This document shows, one piece after another, positions 44,453 to 53,680 of a stretch of 64,000 nucleotides of DNA; the stretch's first letter is position 1, and each line of letters opens with the position of its first letter. The stretch comes from Bacteroides cellulosilyticus (GTDB taxonomy: Bacteria; Bacteroidota; Bacteroidia; Bacteroidales; Bacteroidaceae). Under the pieces are notes generated by a model. The model worked only from the letters and a program-made list of their open reading frames with translations, searched no databases and was not told where the DNA came from. Location of the stretch: the NCBI RefSeq assembly GCF_020091405.1, contig NZ_CP081903.1, positions 1,178,001-1,242,000 of the forward strand. Reading direction: 5' to 3'. The translations under genes were made by a program, and so were the position numbers.

Positions 44453-45967
44453 ATGAAAAAATTAGCATATATAACATTAGGATGCTGCATAGCATTAACT
44501 ACTGCATGCGTTGATTTAGATCAATATCCCAAATCATTCATCACAGAGGAAGAATATAATGGTATAGAGCAAGACATTAGTAAAGTAGAGCTTGCAGCAA
44601 CAGGTCTCTATAAGAATTTATGGAATGGTAATTATGGCTTCTGTTGCCGCATGATGCGTATTGATTGTGCAGCAGACCAGATGGTAAGCTCCCCTAAACC
44701 TAATAATGTCTTAGATTACATTATCCAGTTAAATCCAAGTATAAGTTCCAACACTGCAGACTGGGATACTTCATGGGCTAATTTCTGGAATGTTATCACC
44801 GGTGCCAATACACTGATTGCCGGTACTCCTATCCCCGAAATTAGTGGCGCAACTGCTGAGGAAAAGGAAGCCTCCGAAAAAATAGCGAAACGATATAAAG
44901 CTGTTGTGGCAGAAGCCCGTTTCATGCGCGCTTTGAGTTATTTCTATTTAGTACGTATGTACGGAGACATTCCATACGTCACAAATAGCTCCGAAGCCAT
45001 CGAATATCAACCACGTACCGCTGTAGCTGATATTTATAATAAAATTATCGTTCCCGATCTGATTGAAGCATGTGCATCATTACCTACAGTGAGTCGTAGC
45101 GGATTTAGTTCCACACCTTCACAATGGGCAGCAAAAGCACTCCTTTCCGATGTTTACATGACTATGGCAGGTTGGCCTTTAAAGTTAGGTAAAGAATATT
45201 ATGCGAAAGCTGCAGAAGTTTCTTTGGATATTATAGAACATTCCGGACTCTCCCTGACACCAGTATATGGTGACTTATGGAAAGAAGCCAAAAAGGAAGA
45301 AGCTAATGAACATTTATTCGCTATACACAATTCTGTTGCTAACAAAGTTGCAAGCCAATATGGCAAATCTTTCTACCCACGAGACTATGTCAAAGCCGGT
45401 TGGGCAGACTATTATGCCAATCCTGACTATATGGCAACCTATCCGGAAGGTGCACGGAAAGAATTCAATTACATGACTGAATGGCCCACAGCTGCCGGAA
45501 CAACCGTAAAATGGCAGGACAGTCAAGACGGATATCCTTGTATTGCCAAATACCAAGATTACAATCAAGGAGTAGCAGGTAACAGTGCGCAATCTAACGG
45601 TATTACTCCCATTTACCGATATGCAGACGTATTATTAAGATATGCCGAAGCATCTAATTTAGCTACAGGCAGTGTTAACGCCACAGCCTTAAAATGCCTG
45701 CAAGATATTCAAACCCGCGCAGGTGTATCTACATTGACCACAACGACTAATAGCGAGGAATTTGACAAAGCCGTATTTGCAGAACGTGGTTACGAGTTTT
45801 TAGCCGAATACAAACGTTGGTTCGACTTGGTACGTCGTGAAAAGGTGGGTGAATTCAAATCTAAATATTATCCTTCATCGCTTATGAAAGCTAATAGCCA
45901 TTACTATTTCCCAATTCCTTCTACTCAGATCAAGCTTACTGGCTGGACTAACAATGCAGGATATTAA
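44453..45967 (+). CDS. SusD-like surface glycan-binding lipoprotein (pair 2)
   Basis: 504 aa, lipobox LTTACVDLDQYP. SusD landmarks: WANFWNVITGANTLIAG, VVAEARFMRALSYFYLVRMYGDIPYV, ITPIYRYADVLLRYAEASNLA and FAERGYEFLAEYKRWFDLVRRE. Partner of the second SusC, 25 bases upstream. Followed by copy 2 of the two-hairpin element. Confidence 0.95.
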   Translation: MKKLAYITLGCCIALTTACVDLDQYPKSFITEEEYNGIEQDISKVELAATGLYKNLWNGNYGFCCRMMRIDCAADQMVSSPKPNNVLDYIIQLNPSISSNTADWDTSWANFWNVITGANTLIAGTPIPEISGATAEEKEASEKIAKRYKAVVAEARFMRALSYFYLVRMYGDIPYVTNSSEAIEYQPRTAVADIYNKIIVPDLIEACASLPTVSRSGFSSTPSQWAAKALLSDVYMTMAGWPLKLGKEYYAKAAEVSLDIIEHSGLSLTPVYGDLWKEAKKEEANEHLFAIHNSVANKVASQYGKSFYPRDYVKAGWADYYANPDYMATYPEGARKEFNYMTEWPTAAGTTVKWQDSQDGYPCIAKYQDYNQGVAGNSAQSNGITPIYRYADVLLRYAEASNLATGSVNATALKCLQDIQTRAGVSTLTTTTNSEEFDKAVFAERGYEFLAEYKRWFDLVRREKVGEFKSKYYPSSLMKANSHYYFPIPSTQIKLTGWTNNAGY

Positions 45968-45989
45968 TCAACAGGAGACAATTACACAT

Positions 45990-46088
45990 ACTTCTAACCT
46001 TATTATCAAATAAATCAAATAGACCTTAATCAATTTGATATGTGTATGAAGGGAGAGGGATCGTGAGGTTCTTCTCCCTTCTGTTTCT
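45990..46088 (+). promoter_or_regulatory. Two-hairpin intercistronic element after the second susD (copy 2)
   Basis: ATCAAAT (46014-46020) and ATTTGAT (46033-46039) form the first hairpin with the same 12-base loop as copy 1. The second hairpin is stronger here: GAAGGGAGA (46048-46056) pairs perfectly with TCTCCCTTC (46073-46081), again with CGTGAGGTTC in the loop. The stem changed between copies while the loop is kept, which suggests selection on structure and loop. Confidence 0.7.
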
Positions 46089-46196
46089 TACACATGGATT
46101 AAAAAAGAGAAAGAAGAAGCAATCTAAATCATACAATAAACCGTATGTTATTGTACAAGAGTTCATGAAAAGAGTTTCAAGAAATAAAATAAAGAT

Positions 46197-46204
46197 TATC
46201 TTTG
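46197..46204 (+). promoter_or_regulatory. -7 box (TATCTTTG) of the glycosidase-like gene
   Basis: Perfect TAnnTTTG, 62 bases before the ATG at 46267. Confidence 0.45.
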
Positions 46205-46266
46205 TTACACTCATAAGATCCACAGATAATAGAGCTTAAAGTATAATATTAAACAAGCATACAACC

Positions 46267-47394
46267 ATGAAAAAGAATTATTTCTTATTTGCACTGGTAC
46301 TTTTCTCTTCAATCAACCTACTTCGTGCACAGAAGATTGATAACCTGATAGAATTAAAGCAGAAATCACAGAACCCATTATTCCATCGGTTGGGCAAAGC
46401 AATAGAAACACCTGCTTTTGAGAGTGAAGGTTATTGGAGTTGGGGAAGTTCCGTGGTAAAAGGGGACGATGGCAAGTACCATATGTTCGTATCCCGCTTT
46501 CCCCAATCGCTTCCCTTTCATCCCGGCTGGATGGTGGCTTCAGAGATTGTACATGCCGTATCGGATGTACCGCAAGGACCTTACCAGTTTAGTGAAGTAG
46601 CACTGCCGGCACGTGGTGCACAGTATTGGGACGGACGTTCTACGCACAATCCACGGATAGTGAAATACAATCATAAATACTATCTGATTTATATGGGTTC
46701 CACCCATCCCTTCGCAGATCCAACGTATGACCAGTTGACACTCGATAGTCCCTGGTGTACGGTAGCACGTTCCAACAAGCGCATCGGACTGGCTGTTGCC
46801 GATTCACCATACGGACCATGGAAGCGCCTGGATGAACCTATCTTGAAAACAAAACCCAATACTTTCTTTAGTTTCCTGACCTCCAATCCCTCGCCAGTCG
46901 TACAGGAAGATGGCTCTATCATGATGATTTTCAAAGGGCGCAAGCATCTGGAAGACGGGAAGTATTCAAATATGGCTTTAGGAATCGCCTATGCTCCGAC
47001 TATTGAAGGCCCTTACCGGATATTAAACAATGAGCAACCCATTTTCCAGATAGACGGACAAGGAGAAGCGGAAGATCCTTTTCTTTGGAAAGACGACAAG
47101 GGCTACCATGCCATCTTTAAGGATCATGTAGCTAAATTTACAGGTGAAAAAGGAGGTGGTGTTATGGCACATTCTAAAGATGGCATTAACTGGACCGTTG
47201 ATAAAGACCCGAAAGCATACTCAAAAACAGTAGAGTGGGAAAACGGCACAATAACCAAACAAGGACAATTGGAACGTCCATTCATTCTTTTTGAGGACGG
47301 CAAGCCAACATTTATATTCTTTGCAACGATGGATGGTCCGGGCGAATTTGAAAACGGGACGCGTTCCTGGAACATGGTTATTCCGCTAAAATAG
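46267..47394 (+). CDS. Five-bladed beta-propeller glycosidase-like protein (GH43/GH32-clan fold)
   Basis: 375 aa with signal peptide MKKNYFLFALVLFSSINLLRAQ. Blade-type repeats are visible: VVKGDDGKYHMFVSR, HNPRIVKYNHKYYLIYMGSTH, SNPSPVVQEDGSIMMIFKGR, GEAEDPFLWKDDKGYHAIFKDH and ERPFILFEDGKPTFIFFAT. Acidic residues occur at positions consistent with GH43-type catalysis (Asp in the first blade, Glu in GEAEDPF), but I cannot place it in a family. It is periplasmic or secreted. It lies inside the glycosaminoglycan locus, which suggests action on an oligosaccharide side group or linkage region. Confidence 0.65.
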   Translation: MKKNYFLFALVLFSSINLLRAQKIDNLIELKQKSQNPLFHRLGKAIETPAFESEGYWSWGSSVVKGDDGKYHMFVSRFPQSLPFHPGWMVASEIVHAVSDVPQGPYQFSEVALPARGAQYWDGRSTHNPRIVKYNHKYYLIYMGSTHPFADPTYDQLTLDSPWCTVARSNKRIGLAVADSPYGPWKRLDEPILKTKPNTFFSFLTSNPSPVVQEDGSIMMIFKGRKHLEDGKYSNMALGIAYAPTIEGPYRILNNEQPIFQIDGQGEAEDPFLWKDDKGYHAIFKDHVAKFTGEKGGGVMAHSKDGINWTVDKDPKAYSKTVEWENGTITKQGQLERPFILFEDGKPTFIFFATMDGPGEFENGTRSWNMVIPLK

Positions 47395-47395
47395 T

Positions 47396-47403
47396 TACCT
47401 TTG
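47396..47403 (+). promoter_or_regulatory. -7 box (TACCTTTG) of the dus gene
   Basis: Perfect TAnnTTTG directly after the stop of the preceding gene and 26 bases before the dus ATG, so dus is probably not part of the polysaccharide regulon. Confidence 0.5.
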
Positions 47404-47428
47404 CAGAAATATTGAATAACTGATTGAT

Positions 47429-48370
47429 ATGCAGAGTACCCTCCCCATTCATTTTGCCCCGCTGCAAGGTTACACCGAGGCTATTTACCGACAAGCGCAT
47501 GCCCGTATATTCGGCGGTGTAGAGAGCTATTATACTCCTTTTGTACGTGTAGAGCACGGAGAAATCCGAAAAAAAGATATGCGCGAGATTACTCTGGAAA
47601 ACAACCGTGGCGTGCAGCTTATTCCGCAACTCATTGCTCCCGATGTGGACAAAATGGAGCAGATAATTGCCCTATTCATCGAAAAAGGATATAAGAATGT
47701 GGACATAAATCTGGGATGTCCTTTCCCTCTTTTAGCTAAACGCCACAATGGTTCAGGCATGCTTCCTCATCCCGAAGAGGTACGGGAGTTGCTGACTGCT
47801 GCCATAAAGAATCACCCCGACCTTCAGTTCTCTGTCAAGATGAGGTTGGGTTGGGAGAACCCGGAAGAATGTCTGGCTTTGCTACCCTTGCTGAATGAAC
47901 TGCCACTGACACATATCATCATGCATCCCCGATTGGGAAAACAACAATATAAAGGGGAAGTGGATTTAAAAGGCTTTGAAGCATTCTACAACGAATGTCG
48001 TCATCCACTTATTTATAACGGAGATTTACTTACGGTAGAAGATATACAGGCTACCTGCGGACGTTTTCCACAACTGGCAGGTATCATGATAGGGCGCGGA
48101 CTGCTTGCTAATCCCGCCTTAGCTTTGGAGTATCAACAGGGACATCCGCTTTCCGAAAAGGATATGCAGGAGAGACTCAGATTGTTCCATGCTGACGTAT
48201 TTGCCCAGTATGGCAATCTTCTGGAAGGGGGAGACAAACAACTGCTGACGAAGATGAAAAACTTCTGGGAATACCTGATGCCGGACGGAGACCGGAAGGC
48301 AAAAAAGGCAATTCATAAGTCCAACAAGCTGGAAACTTACCAGGCGGCAGTCCGCAGCTTGTTGGGGTAA
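47429..48370 (+). CDS. dus: tRNA-dihydrouridine synthase (Dus family)
   Basis: FMN-dependent reductase that makes dihydrouridine in tRNA. 313 aa, TIM barrel: starts FAPLQGYTEAIYRQ (substrate/FMN loop), then VDINLGCPFPLLAKRHNGSGML with the catalytic-type Cys, VKMRLGWENPEECL, HIIMHPRLGKQQYKG, LIYNGDLLTVEDI and GIMIGRGLLANP (phosphate-binding). No signal peptide, cytoplasmic. It interrupts the glycosaminoglycan locus but has its own promoter, and it is convergent with the sulfatase gene with a gap of 9 bases. Confidence 0.9.
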   Translation: MQSTLPIHFAPLQGYTEAIYRQAHARIFGGVESYYTPFVRVEHGEIRKKDMREITLENNRGVQLIPQLIAPDVDKMEQIIALFIEKGYKNVDINLGCPFPLLAKRHNGSGMLPHPEEVRELLTAAIKNHPDLQFSVKMRLGWENPEECLALLPLLNELPLTHIIMHPRLGKQQYKGEVDLKGFEAFYNECRHPLIYNGDLLTVEDIQATCGRFPQLAGIMIGRGLLANPALALEYQQGHPLSEKDMQERLRLFHADVFAQYGNLLEGGDKQLLTKMKNFWEYLMPDGDRKAKKAIHKSNKLETYQAAVRSLLG

Positions 48371-48379
48371 TCATTGTTC

Positions 48380-49747
48380 TTATTCCGGATTTACTTCCGG
48401 AATCGTATGTACATCTTTACGTATCTGCGCTACATGATGCAGTTTCATCCAATTGTGCAGATACTCACGGTGTTGTAGTAGGATTTCTTTGTATTTCTCC
48501 TCAATGGCGAGGTTCCGCATTTCACCACGGTCTTTTTCCATATCAAAGAGTTGCTCACGGTAACGGCCTTTGTCATACAACACATATTTATAGCGAGAAG
48601 TACGTAAAGCCCAGCCACGTGTGTTCCCGCCTTTATCGAAAGTGGTTTCGGTCACAATGTAGTCCTGATGCTTCAATGACGGATCAGCTTTCTCTACCAA
48701 CGATCTGAAAGAGACACCATGCACCCCTTCAGGAAGCCGGATGCCTGCCCAGTCGCAAACTGCTGCAAAGAAATCCACACCATTATTCACGAGTTGAGGC
48801 ATCTCCTTGCCGGCATTCTTTTTCCCCGGCAGAGTTACAATAAAAGGTATATTTACCACCTCTTCATATAAAGCCGATTTCTGGTTCCAGTGGTGTGCTC
48901 CCACTCCGTCGCCATGATCACTGGTAAATATCACGACTGTATTCTTCCATAAATCCTGTTTGTCCATAGCATTTAGAATCTTACCGATTTCTGCATCCAC
49001 CTTTTCAACTAGACGGTAATAGAGGCTCCGGTAACGGCGCCAATCATCCGGAGTGTAGTTACGGGTAGAATAAGCCGAATAATTCAGGCTCTGCTCATAA
49101 CTGATAACATCAGCGTCATAGGGATTCTTAGCAAAATTAAGAGGTAGTCCCGGCCACTCACTCTGCGGCAGGTCTTTTAGATTTCCCCAAGGCAAATTCT
49201 GGCTACGTGCGTACTCACAGATATTATGCGGATTATCGAACCCTGCCACCAGGAAAAAGGGTTTGGTATGTTCTTGTTCCAGAAAACCAACACAGGCTTC
49301 TGCCAACCCATTATCACTATGCGGATGGATAGTAGTAAAACCGAACTCTTTATCCGGCATGGAGGCTGTATGTACATGCCATTTACCGGCATAGATACAA
49401 TCATAACCGGCATCCTGCATCAATGTTCCCAAAGTCCGGGTACGCAATGAGTCCGGTATCGGTGTACCGTTTCGGGCAAGTCCTACTTCGTGCGAAGTAT
49501 AGCCTGTAAACATAGCTGCCCTGGCAGGTCCACTCAAAGGCGTAGAGCAATAGGCATTACGGAACAAGACACCTGACTGTGCCAGTTTATCCATATTGGG
49601 AGTATGCAAGTCATCATTTCCCATGCAACTCATCGCAGAGGCAGTCTGCTGATCGGTTACAATGTAGATGATATTAGGCAACTCTTTTGCCCAAACCAAA
49701 GAAGGAGCGAGAGCCGTTGCACACAACATCAAATTCTTTACTTTCAT
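48380..49747 (-). CDS. Ser-type S1 sulfatase, secreted
   Basis: 455 aa from ATG 49747, giving MKVKNLMLCATALAPSLVWAKE, a signal peptide. Metal ligands in VTDQQTASAMSC; the maturation motif SGPARAAMFTG has the modified Ser (residue 72 of this start); GKWHVHTASM, AGFDNPHNICEYA and FTSDHGDGVGAHHWNQK follow. Last gene of a minus-strand operon with a PL8 lyase and a LamG-like protein, so its substrate is very probably a lyase product. Which sulfate position it removes cannot be told; it does not resemble the other two sulfatases of the window closely. Confidence 0.87.
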   Translation of the reverse strand: MKVKNLMLCATALAPSLVWAKELPNIIYIVTDQQTASAMSCMGNDDLHTPNMDKLAQSGVLFRNAYCSTPLSGPARAAMFTGYTSHEVGLARNGTPIPDSLRTRTLGTLMQDAGYDCIYAGKWHVHTASMPDKEFGFTTIHPHSDNGLAEACVGFLEQEHTKPFFLVAGFDNPHNICEYARSQNLPWGNLKDLPQSEWPGLPLNFAKNPYDADVISYEQSLNYSAYSTRNYTPDDWRRYRSLYYRLVEKVDAEIGKILNAMDKQDLWKNTVVIFTSDHGDGVGAHHWNQKSALYEEVVNIPFIVTLPGKKNAGKEMPQLVNNGVDFFAAVCDWAGIRLPEGVHGVSFRSLVEKADPSLKHQDYIVTETTFDKGGNTRGWALRTSRYKYVLYDKGRYREQLFDMEKDRGEMRNLAIEEKYKEILLQHREYLHNWMKLHHVAQIRKDVHTIPEVNPE

Positions 49748-49775
49748 CACAGTTCTATTTTAAGGATTAACTTCA

Positions 49776-52700
49776 TTATTTCTTCAGCTCCACATCGAAG
49801 CTGGCGGCATCTCTGCACGTAAATTGCAAAACAGTCTGCTGCTTATCTTTGGAAATCACTTTGCAATAAGGAGTTTCTGCAACTTTCCATTCACCCTTTA
49901 AAGTAACGGTTACAGGTATTTCACCACTATCATTGTCAATCCAGGGACGTGAATAGATGCTGCGTTCTATACGTTTGCCATCCTTGTCAAAAGCCTCATC
50001 GCTCGGACCGCGATACAGGGCCAGGTCCGGTTGGGAAACGGTCAATAAAAGTTTATCTTTGTTTTCACGTATCATGACGAGGCAGGAAGTATCGGCTTTC
50101 TGCAGCAATCCCTCCTCAGGCAATGCCTGTGGTGTTTCAAAAAGCACATATGAAGTCAGGTTATCAGTCAGAGAACGAACGATATGGGCGTTGCGGTCCT
50201 GTTGCAGTACCTTGTAAGATGGTTTCTTTGCGAAAGCTTTCAAGGAAGCTGCATCCGTACGGGGCAGGACAGCATATTCATAGGAAGCACCTTTCGGAGC
50301 TTTTCCATGCTCTAATACCAATGAAACCCAATCACCGGAAGTAGGTTTCGGATTACGTTCACCTACGGTAACTTGCGGGAAGTTCTTTTCATATTTCGCC
50401 GCTTTCATCGAGTTTTTCGGCAGATAATAACCTACTCCGTTAGGATCGATATAAGTCTGTCCGGCACTTTTATAAGTTGCCCAATAATCATGCATTTCGG
50501 GAGTAGTGGCTGCCAACTGGAAAACGGTAGTCTCTGTCGGAAACTCTTCATTTGTATTCTCAATATCCGTACCCAGACATACAATCGTTCCATTGAAGAA
50601 GTGATAAGACTTGCGGGCACGGTGTGAACCGTTATACTTGTCATGCTCGTGAAGCTTCATACCGAAGTTGCCATTTAATTTCGCTTGAGACAAGCCACCT
50701 GCAAAAGCCTCATCGGAATAAAGCATTTCTTCCATACCGGAGAAAGTATCTACATTCATCACTTTGGCACGAAGCTGATCGAATGGCAAATGAATAGTTG
50801 TCGTACCGGGGAAACGGTTCCAATCGAATCCTGCTTCCTGCCAGCCACTGGTTGCAAAAGTAACCATTTCATCGGGTTTTCCGGTCAATATCTGCATGCT
50901 TCCATGAGCCAGGTAGCGACCGAAGAAATTAGCATCCAGATAATGCTCCGCTGCCCAAAGGTAGCGAGAATGTCCGCGTACCACAGCTGCCCAGTTATCC
51001 CGGCGCTGTACTGAAACGCAGCCATACCCTAACGCCAGATTGCCTTGCGGATCGGGTTCGGGGCGGAATCCCTGTGCTTCAAATAGCTGTTTTAGCTTTT
51101 GTTCGTAAGCGGTAGATGCTTTCGGCAGATAATCAGGAGCATTCTTATCAGGAGTTTCCGTATAAGAAACCAGACGCAGATAAGCAGCAGCCAATTCAGG
51201 ATCGTATTCCTGCTTTCCATCAGGAGTACCGGCCAATGCCAAAGTAGCATATTGTACGGGGATCAATTGTCCTTTTCCATTGGGATGACGCCCTGACATG
51301 GAAAGAGCCCACTGTTTGGTATTACAATAGAAACGCATGGTGAGCAATACATTCTTTACTGTTTCGTGCGCTATTTCAGAGACTTTGAATCCTGTTCCAC
51401 TCAACAGATAAATCATATTTGTGGCACCATCCAAACCACCGACTGCATAAGCCGGATAGTTATTGCGATGGTGGAAACAAGCACCGTCTTTTTTGAAAGA
51501 ACCGGCCAATCCGAGCGCCGGGCGGCAACCATAGTCTATCCAGCGGGAGAAAGAACGGAGATATTGAAGCTTCTCAGGAGTATCTTCCATAATCAGGATA
51601 CTTGCCATGCGCCCCTGCGTCTGCGTATTGAAAGTATCTATATCAATACCATTGACCGTGGGTTTAGGATATACCTCATTGGTGATGGCATACCAGCGCA
51701 AGGTGTGTTCCGCTTCATTCAGCTTTCCGGCTTCCCTCAATACATCTTTCATCAGGAAATAGGCCACATACAAACCGCGCATACTGTATCCGTAATGATG
51801 GATATTTCCCCAGCAACTGCCATAAGCCACTCCCTGATCGGTGATGTGGTCGTACATAGCCAGGAACTTCTGTTTCAACTCATCCTTTGCCACAGTATCC
51901 GAAGCATTGTTATAGGCATAAGCTATCCGGCGCATCAGATTGAAATACTCATTCATCTCCATCCCTAACTTGGTGAACATACCTTTATCCCAGTTGGGAT
52001 ACATACGCTCATAAGCTTCTGCCTGACGTACCATAAAGATGGGCAATCCGCTTACAACACCGTTCTTATAAGTAATCCCATAGAAATCATATTTCTTACG
52101 GATGCCTTCCATCTCTTTTTCTGTCAGTTTAGAAGGCGTATAAAGCATATCGCGGAAACGTTTCTCCATCAACTGCATATCTTGTCTGTCCTTCTCACTA
52201 ACCGGAGTAAGGGCTATTTCCGGTTTCCACAGGGAGTGTTCATAAATCACCAGCCAATGGTTGGTGGTTCCTTTATTAACGAAGGGTACCTGCACATCAG
52301 CTGTTTGCTGACGGGCATCGACTTTACTGGCAGTTATCAGATGGTCGATGAACAACTCTCCCTTTACATCAGGTGCAACGATGCGCAGTTCATTCATCCC
52401 GGGTTCAGGAGTGCCTTGCATATCGCGCTCGTAGCAGACCCATGCAGCACGCCAGCCGGTGAAGTTAATACCGAAAGGAAAGGAAGTACACTTCTTTCCA
52501 TCTTTCAGGAATTCAAACTCAATAGTAGTATCCTGGGCCTTTGTATTGTACACCCAAACGATAAAGGCGGAAAGATAAGTGTCTTTTCCGGTAGGGTCTT
52601 TCTCCTCAAACTTCAGATCACGTTGAAGGGTTAGTACAGAACCGGGTTCAAATGTCCAGCGCAAACTGTGTGTACCGTCTTTATAGTGTTGATCACTAAT

Positions 52701-52862
52701 GCCAAGCGTGCCCTTCGTAGCACTCAGCCCGGCAGGAAGTTCAGGTTGTTCAAAAGAGAGCAACTGGTCATTCTTTACAACTTGTGCCGACAGGCTAAAA
52801 GAGAGCAGCGCAGCGCATACAACAGCAAAGATAGGTTTCATCAGATTAAGTTTCGTCATCAT
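49776..52862 (-). CDS. PL8 chondroitin/hyaluronan lyase (second)
   Basis: 1028 aa; the signal peptide core is [20 protein letters not shown], so Met8 (52841) is an alternative start. N-terminal carbohydrate-binding sandwich, alpha/alpha toroid and C-terminal beta domains as in chondroitin ABC lyases. Predicted catalytic residues, numbered from 52862: His465 and Tyr472 in [11 protein letters not shown] and Arg525 in [30 protein letters not shown] matches the first lyase. It is in an operon with the upstream LamG-like gene (21-base gap) and the downstream sulfatase gene (28 bases). Having two divergent PL8 enzymes suggests endo- and exo-type or chondroitin/dermatan division of labour. Confidence 0.93.
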   Translation of the reverse strand: MMTKLNLMKPIFAVVCAALLSFSLSAQVVKNDQLLSFEQPELPAGLSATKGTLGISDQHYKDGTHSLRWTFEPGSVLTLQRDLKFEEKDPTGKDTYLSAFIVWVYNTKAQDTTIEFEFLKDGKKCTSFPFGINFTGWRAAWVCYERDMQGTPEPGMNELRIVAPDVKGELFIDHLITASKVDARQQTADVQVPFVNKGTTNHWLVIYEHSLWKPEIALTPVSEKDRQDMQLMEKRFRDMLYTPSKLTEKEMEGIRKKYDFYGITYKNGVVSGLPIFMVRQAEAYERMYPNWDKGMFTKLGMEMNEYFNLMRRIAYAYNNASDTVAKDELKQKFLAMYDHITDQGVAYGSCWGNIHHYGYSMRGLYVAYFLMKDVLREAGKLNEAEHTLRWYAITNEVYPKPTVNGIDIDTFNTQTQGRMASILIMEDTPEKLQYLRSFSRWIDYGCRPALGLAGSFKKDGACFHHRNNYPAYAVGGLDGATNMIYLLSGTGFKVSEIAHETVKNVLLTMRFYCNTKQWALSMSGRHPNGKGQLIPVQYATLALAGTPDGKQEYDPELAAAYLRLVSYTETPDKNAPDYLPKASTAYEQKLKQLFEAQGFRPEPDPQGNLALGYGCVSVQRRDNWAAVVRGHSRYLWAAEHYLDANFFGRYLAHGSMQILTGKPDEMVTFATSGWQEAGFDWNRFPGTTTIHLPFDQLRAKVMNVDTFSGMEEMLYSDEAFAGGLSQAKLNGNFGMKLHEHDKYNGSHRARKSYHFFNGTIVCLGTDIENTNEEFPTETTVFQLAATTPEMHDYWATYKSAGQTYIDPNGVGYYLPKNSMKAAKYEKNFPQVTVGERNPKPTSGDWVSLVLEHGKAPKGASYEYAVLPRTDAASLKAFAKKPSYKVLQQDRNAHIVRSLTDNLTSYVLFETPQALPEEGLLQKADTSCLVMIRENKDKLLLTVSQPDLALYRGPSDEAFDKDGKRIERSIYSRPWIDNDSGEIPVTVTLKGEWKVAETPYCKVISKDKQQTVLQFTCRDAASFDVELKK

Positions 52863-52883
52863 GGTATGAGAATATTAATAGAG

Positions 52884-53576
52884 TTAATTCAAATGTTCGA
52901 TACGGAAATTCGTGAAGCGGACATGATTTTGAAGAAGGCGTAAGCCAAAATGTCCATCGCCTGCACCGGCTTCGAGAGGCAGACGGAAAAGTTCCTCACC
53001 ATCTACAAGAAAAGTTGTACAGTTGTCCTGAACACGGATCTGAATCTGATACCATTGATTAGGTTTCAACAGATGAGCCGGGTCGGTATATTCTTTAATC
53101 AGAGGTTTGATACGAGTCTCGTCTACATCATAAAACTGACCGTAGTAACGACGGAAACGGGTAGTGGCATTATCATTACCACCATAGCCTACATATAAAA
53201 GGTTCAATGTGTTATAGTTGCGGAAGACACCGTTTCGCCAAGTGGAACGGGCCAAGAGTTTGCCGGGATGTTTCGGGTCGTTTGCAGCCCAGAAGCAGTT
53301 CATATCACTCAGACGGTCGTGTTTGCCGCCATTCATTACCATACAGATATGGTAACTGATTTCGTAATCACCGGTCAGGCGATCTTTATACCATAAAGTA
53401 AGTCCTTCGGGGACAATCAATTCAAGGGTATCTTCACGAATGGTGAAGTCCATTATTCCCGACTGGTCTTCAGCTATCCAATGACCCAATGAAGGTCGTT
53501 CCTGCGCCAATATGGTACAGGGTAGGAAAAGAAAAAGACATTTCCACAGAATTTGTATGAAAGATGAATGTGTCAT
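52884..53576 (-). CDS. Secreted LamG-like protein (DUF6250/DUF1961-like)
   Basis: 230 aa with signal peptide ending FLFLPCTILAQ. The rest looks like a concanavalin-A-like (LamG/DUF1961/DUF6250) beta sandwich: LELIVPEGLTLWYKDRLTGDYEISYHI, MNCFWAANDPKHPGKLLARS, YNTLNLLYVGYGGNDNATTRFRRYYG, WYQIQIRVQDNCTTFLVDGEELFR and GHFGLRLLQNHVRFTNFRIE. First gene of the operon LamG-like - PL8 - sulfatase. It may bind the polymer or be an uncharacterised lyase/hydrolase; catalytic residues are not evident to me. Confidence 0.65.
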   Translation of the reverse strand: MTHSSFIQILWKCLFLFLPCTILAQERPSLGHWIAEDQSGIMDFTIREDTLELIVPEGLTLWYKDRLTGDYEISYHICMVMNGGKHDRLSDMNCFWAANDPKHPGKLLARSTWRNGVFRNYNTLNLLYVGYGGNDNATTRFRRYYGQFYDVDETRIKPLIKEYTDPAHLLKPNQWYQIQIRVQDNCTTFLVDGEELFRLPLEAGAGDGHFGLRLLQNHVRFTNFRIEHLN

Positions 53577-53613
53577 TTCCGGTATTAGTTTCGTTTACAA
53601 TATTTCCACATTG

Positions 53614-53621
53614 CAAAGAAA
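53614..53621 (-). promoter_or_regulatory. Imperfect -7 box (TTTCTTTG) of the PL8-sulfatase operon
   Basis: One mismatch to TAnnTTTG on the minus strand, 37 bases before the ATG at 53576. The operator-like half-site TGTACGATTTATG begins exactly 37 bases upstream of it. Confidence 0.4.
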
Positions 53622-53645
53622 CGGCACTTTTTAGAGAAAATGGCA

Positions 53646-53680
53646 CATAAATCGTACAGAAAAGGTATATTTTAGTTATT
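53646..53680 (-). promoter_or_regulatory. Putative HTCS operator, PL8-sulfatase operon
   Basis: On the minus strand the second half-site TGTACGATTTATG starts at 53658, preceded by CCTTTTC as at the GH88 operon. The expected first half-site region (starting near 53680) reads ATAACTAAAATAT and is a poor match, so this is the weakest member of the set. Confidence 0.4.

Larger units (their letters stand above)
45968..46266. other. 299-base gap after the second susD
   Basis: No gene is visible. It holds the second copy of the two-hairpin element (45990-46088) and then a -7 box (46197-46204) for the downstream glycosidase-like gene. A short in-frame ORF crossing the hairpin has no coding character. 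Confidence 0.6.

Noticed and set aside
46152..46163. TGTACAAGAG-like half-site before the glycosidase-like gene
   Set aside because: It lies 45 bases from the -7 box instead of 36-37 or 57-59 and has no second half, so it was not counted as an operator.
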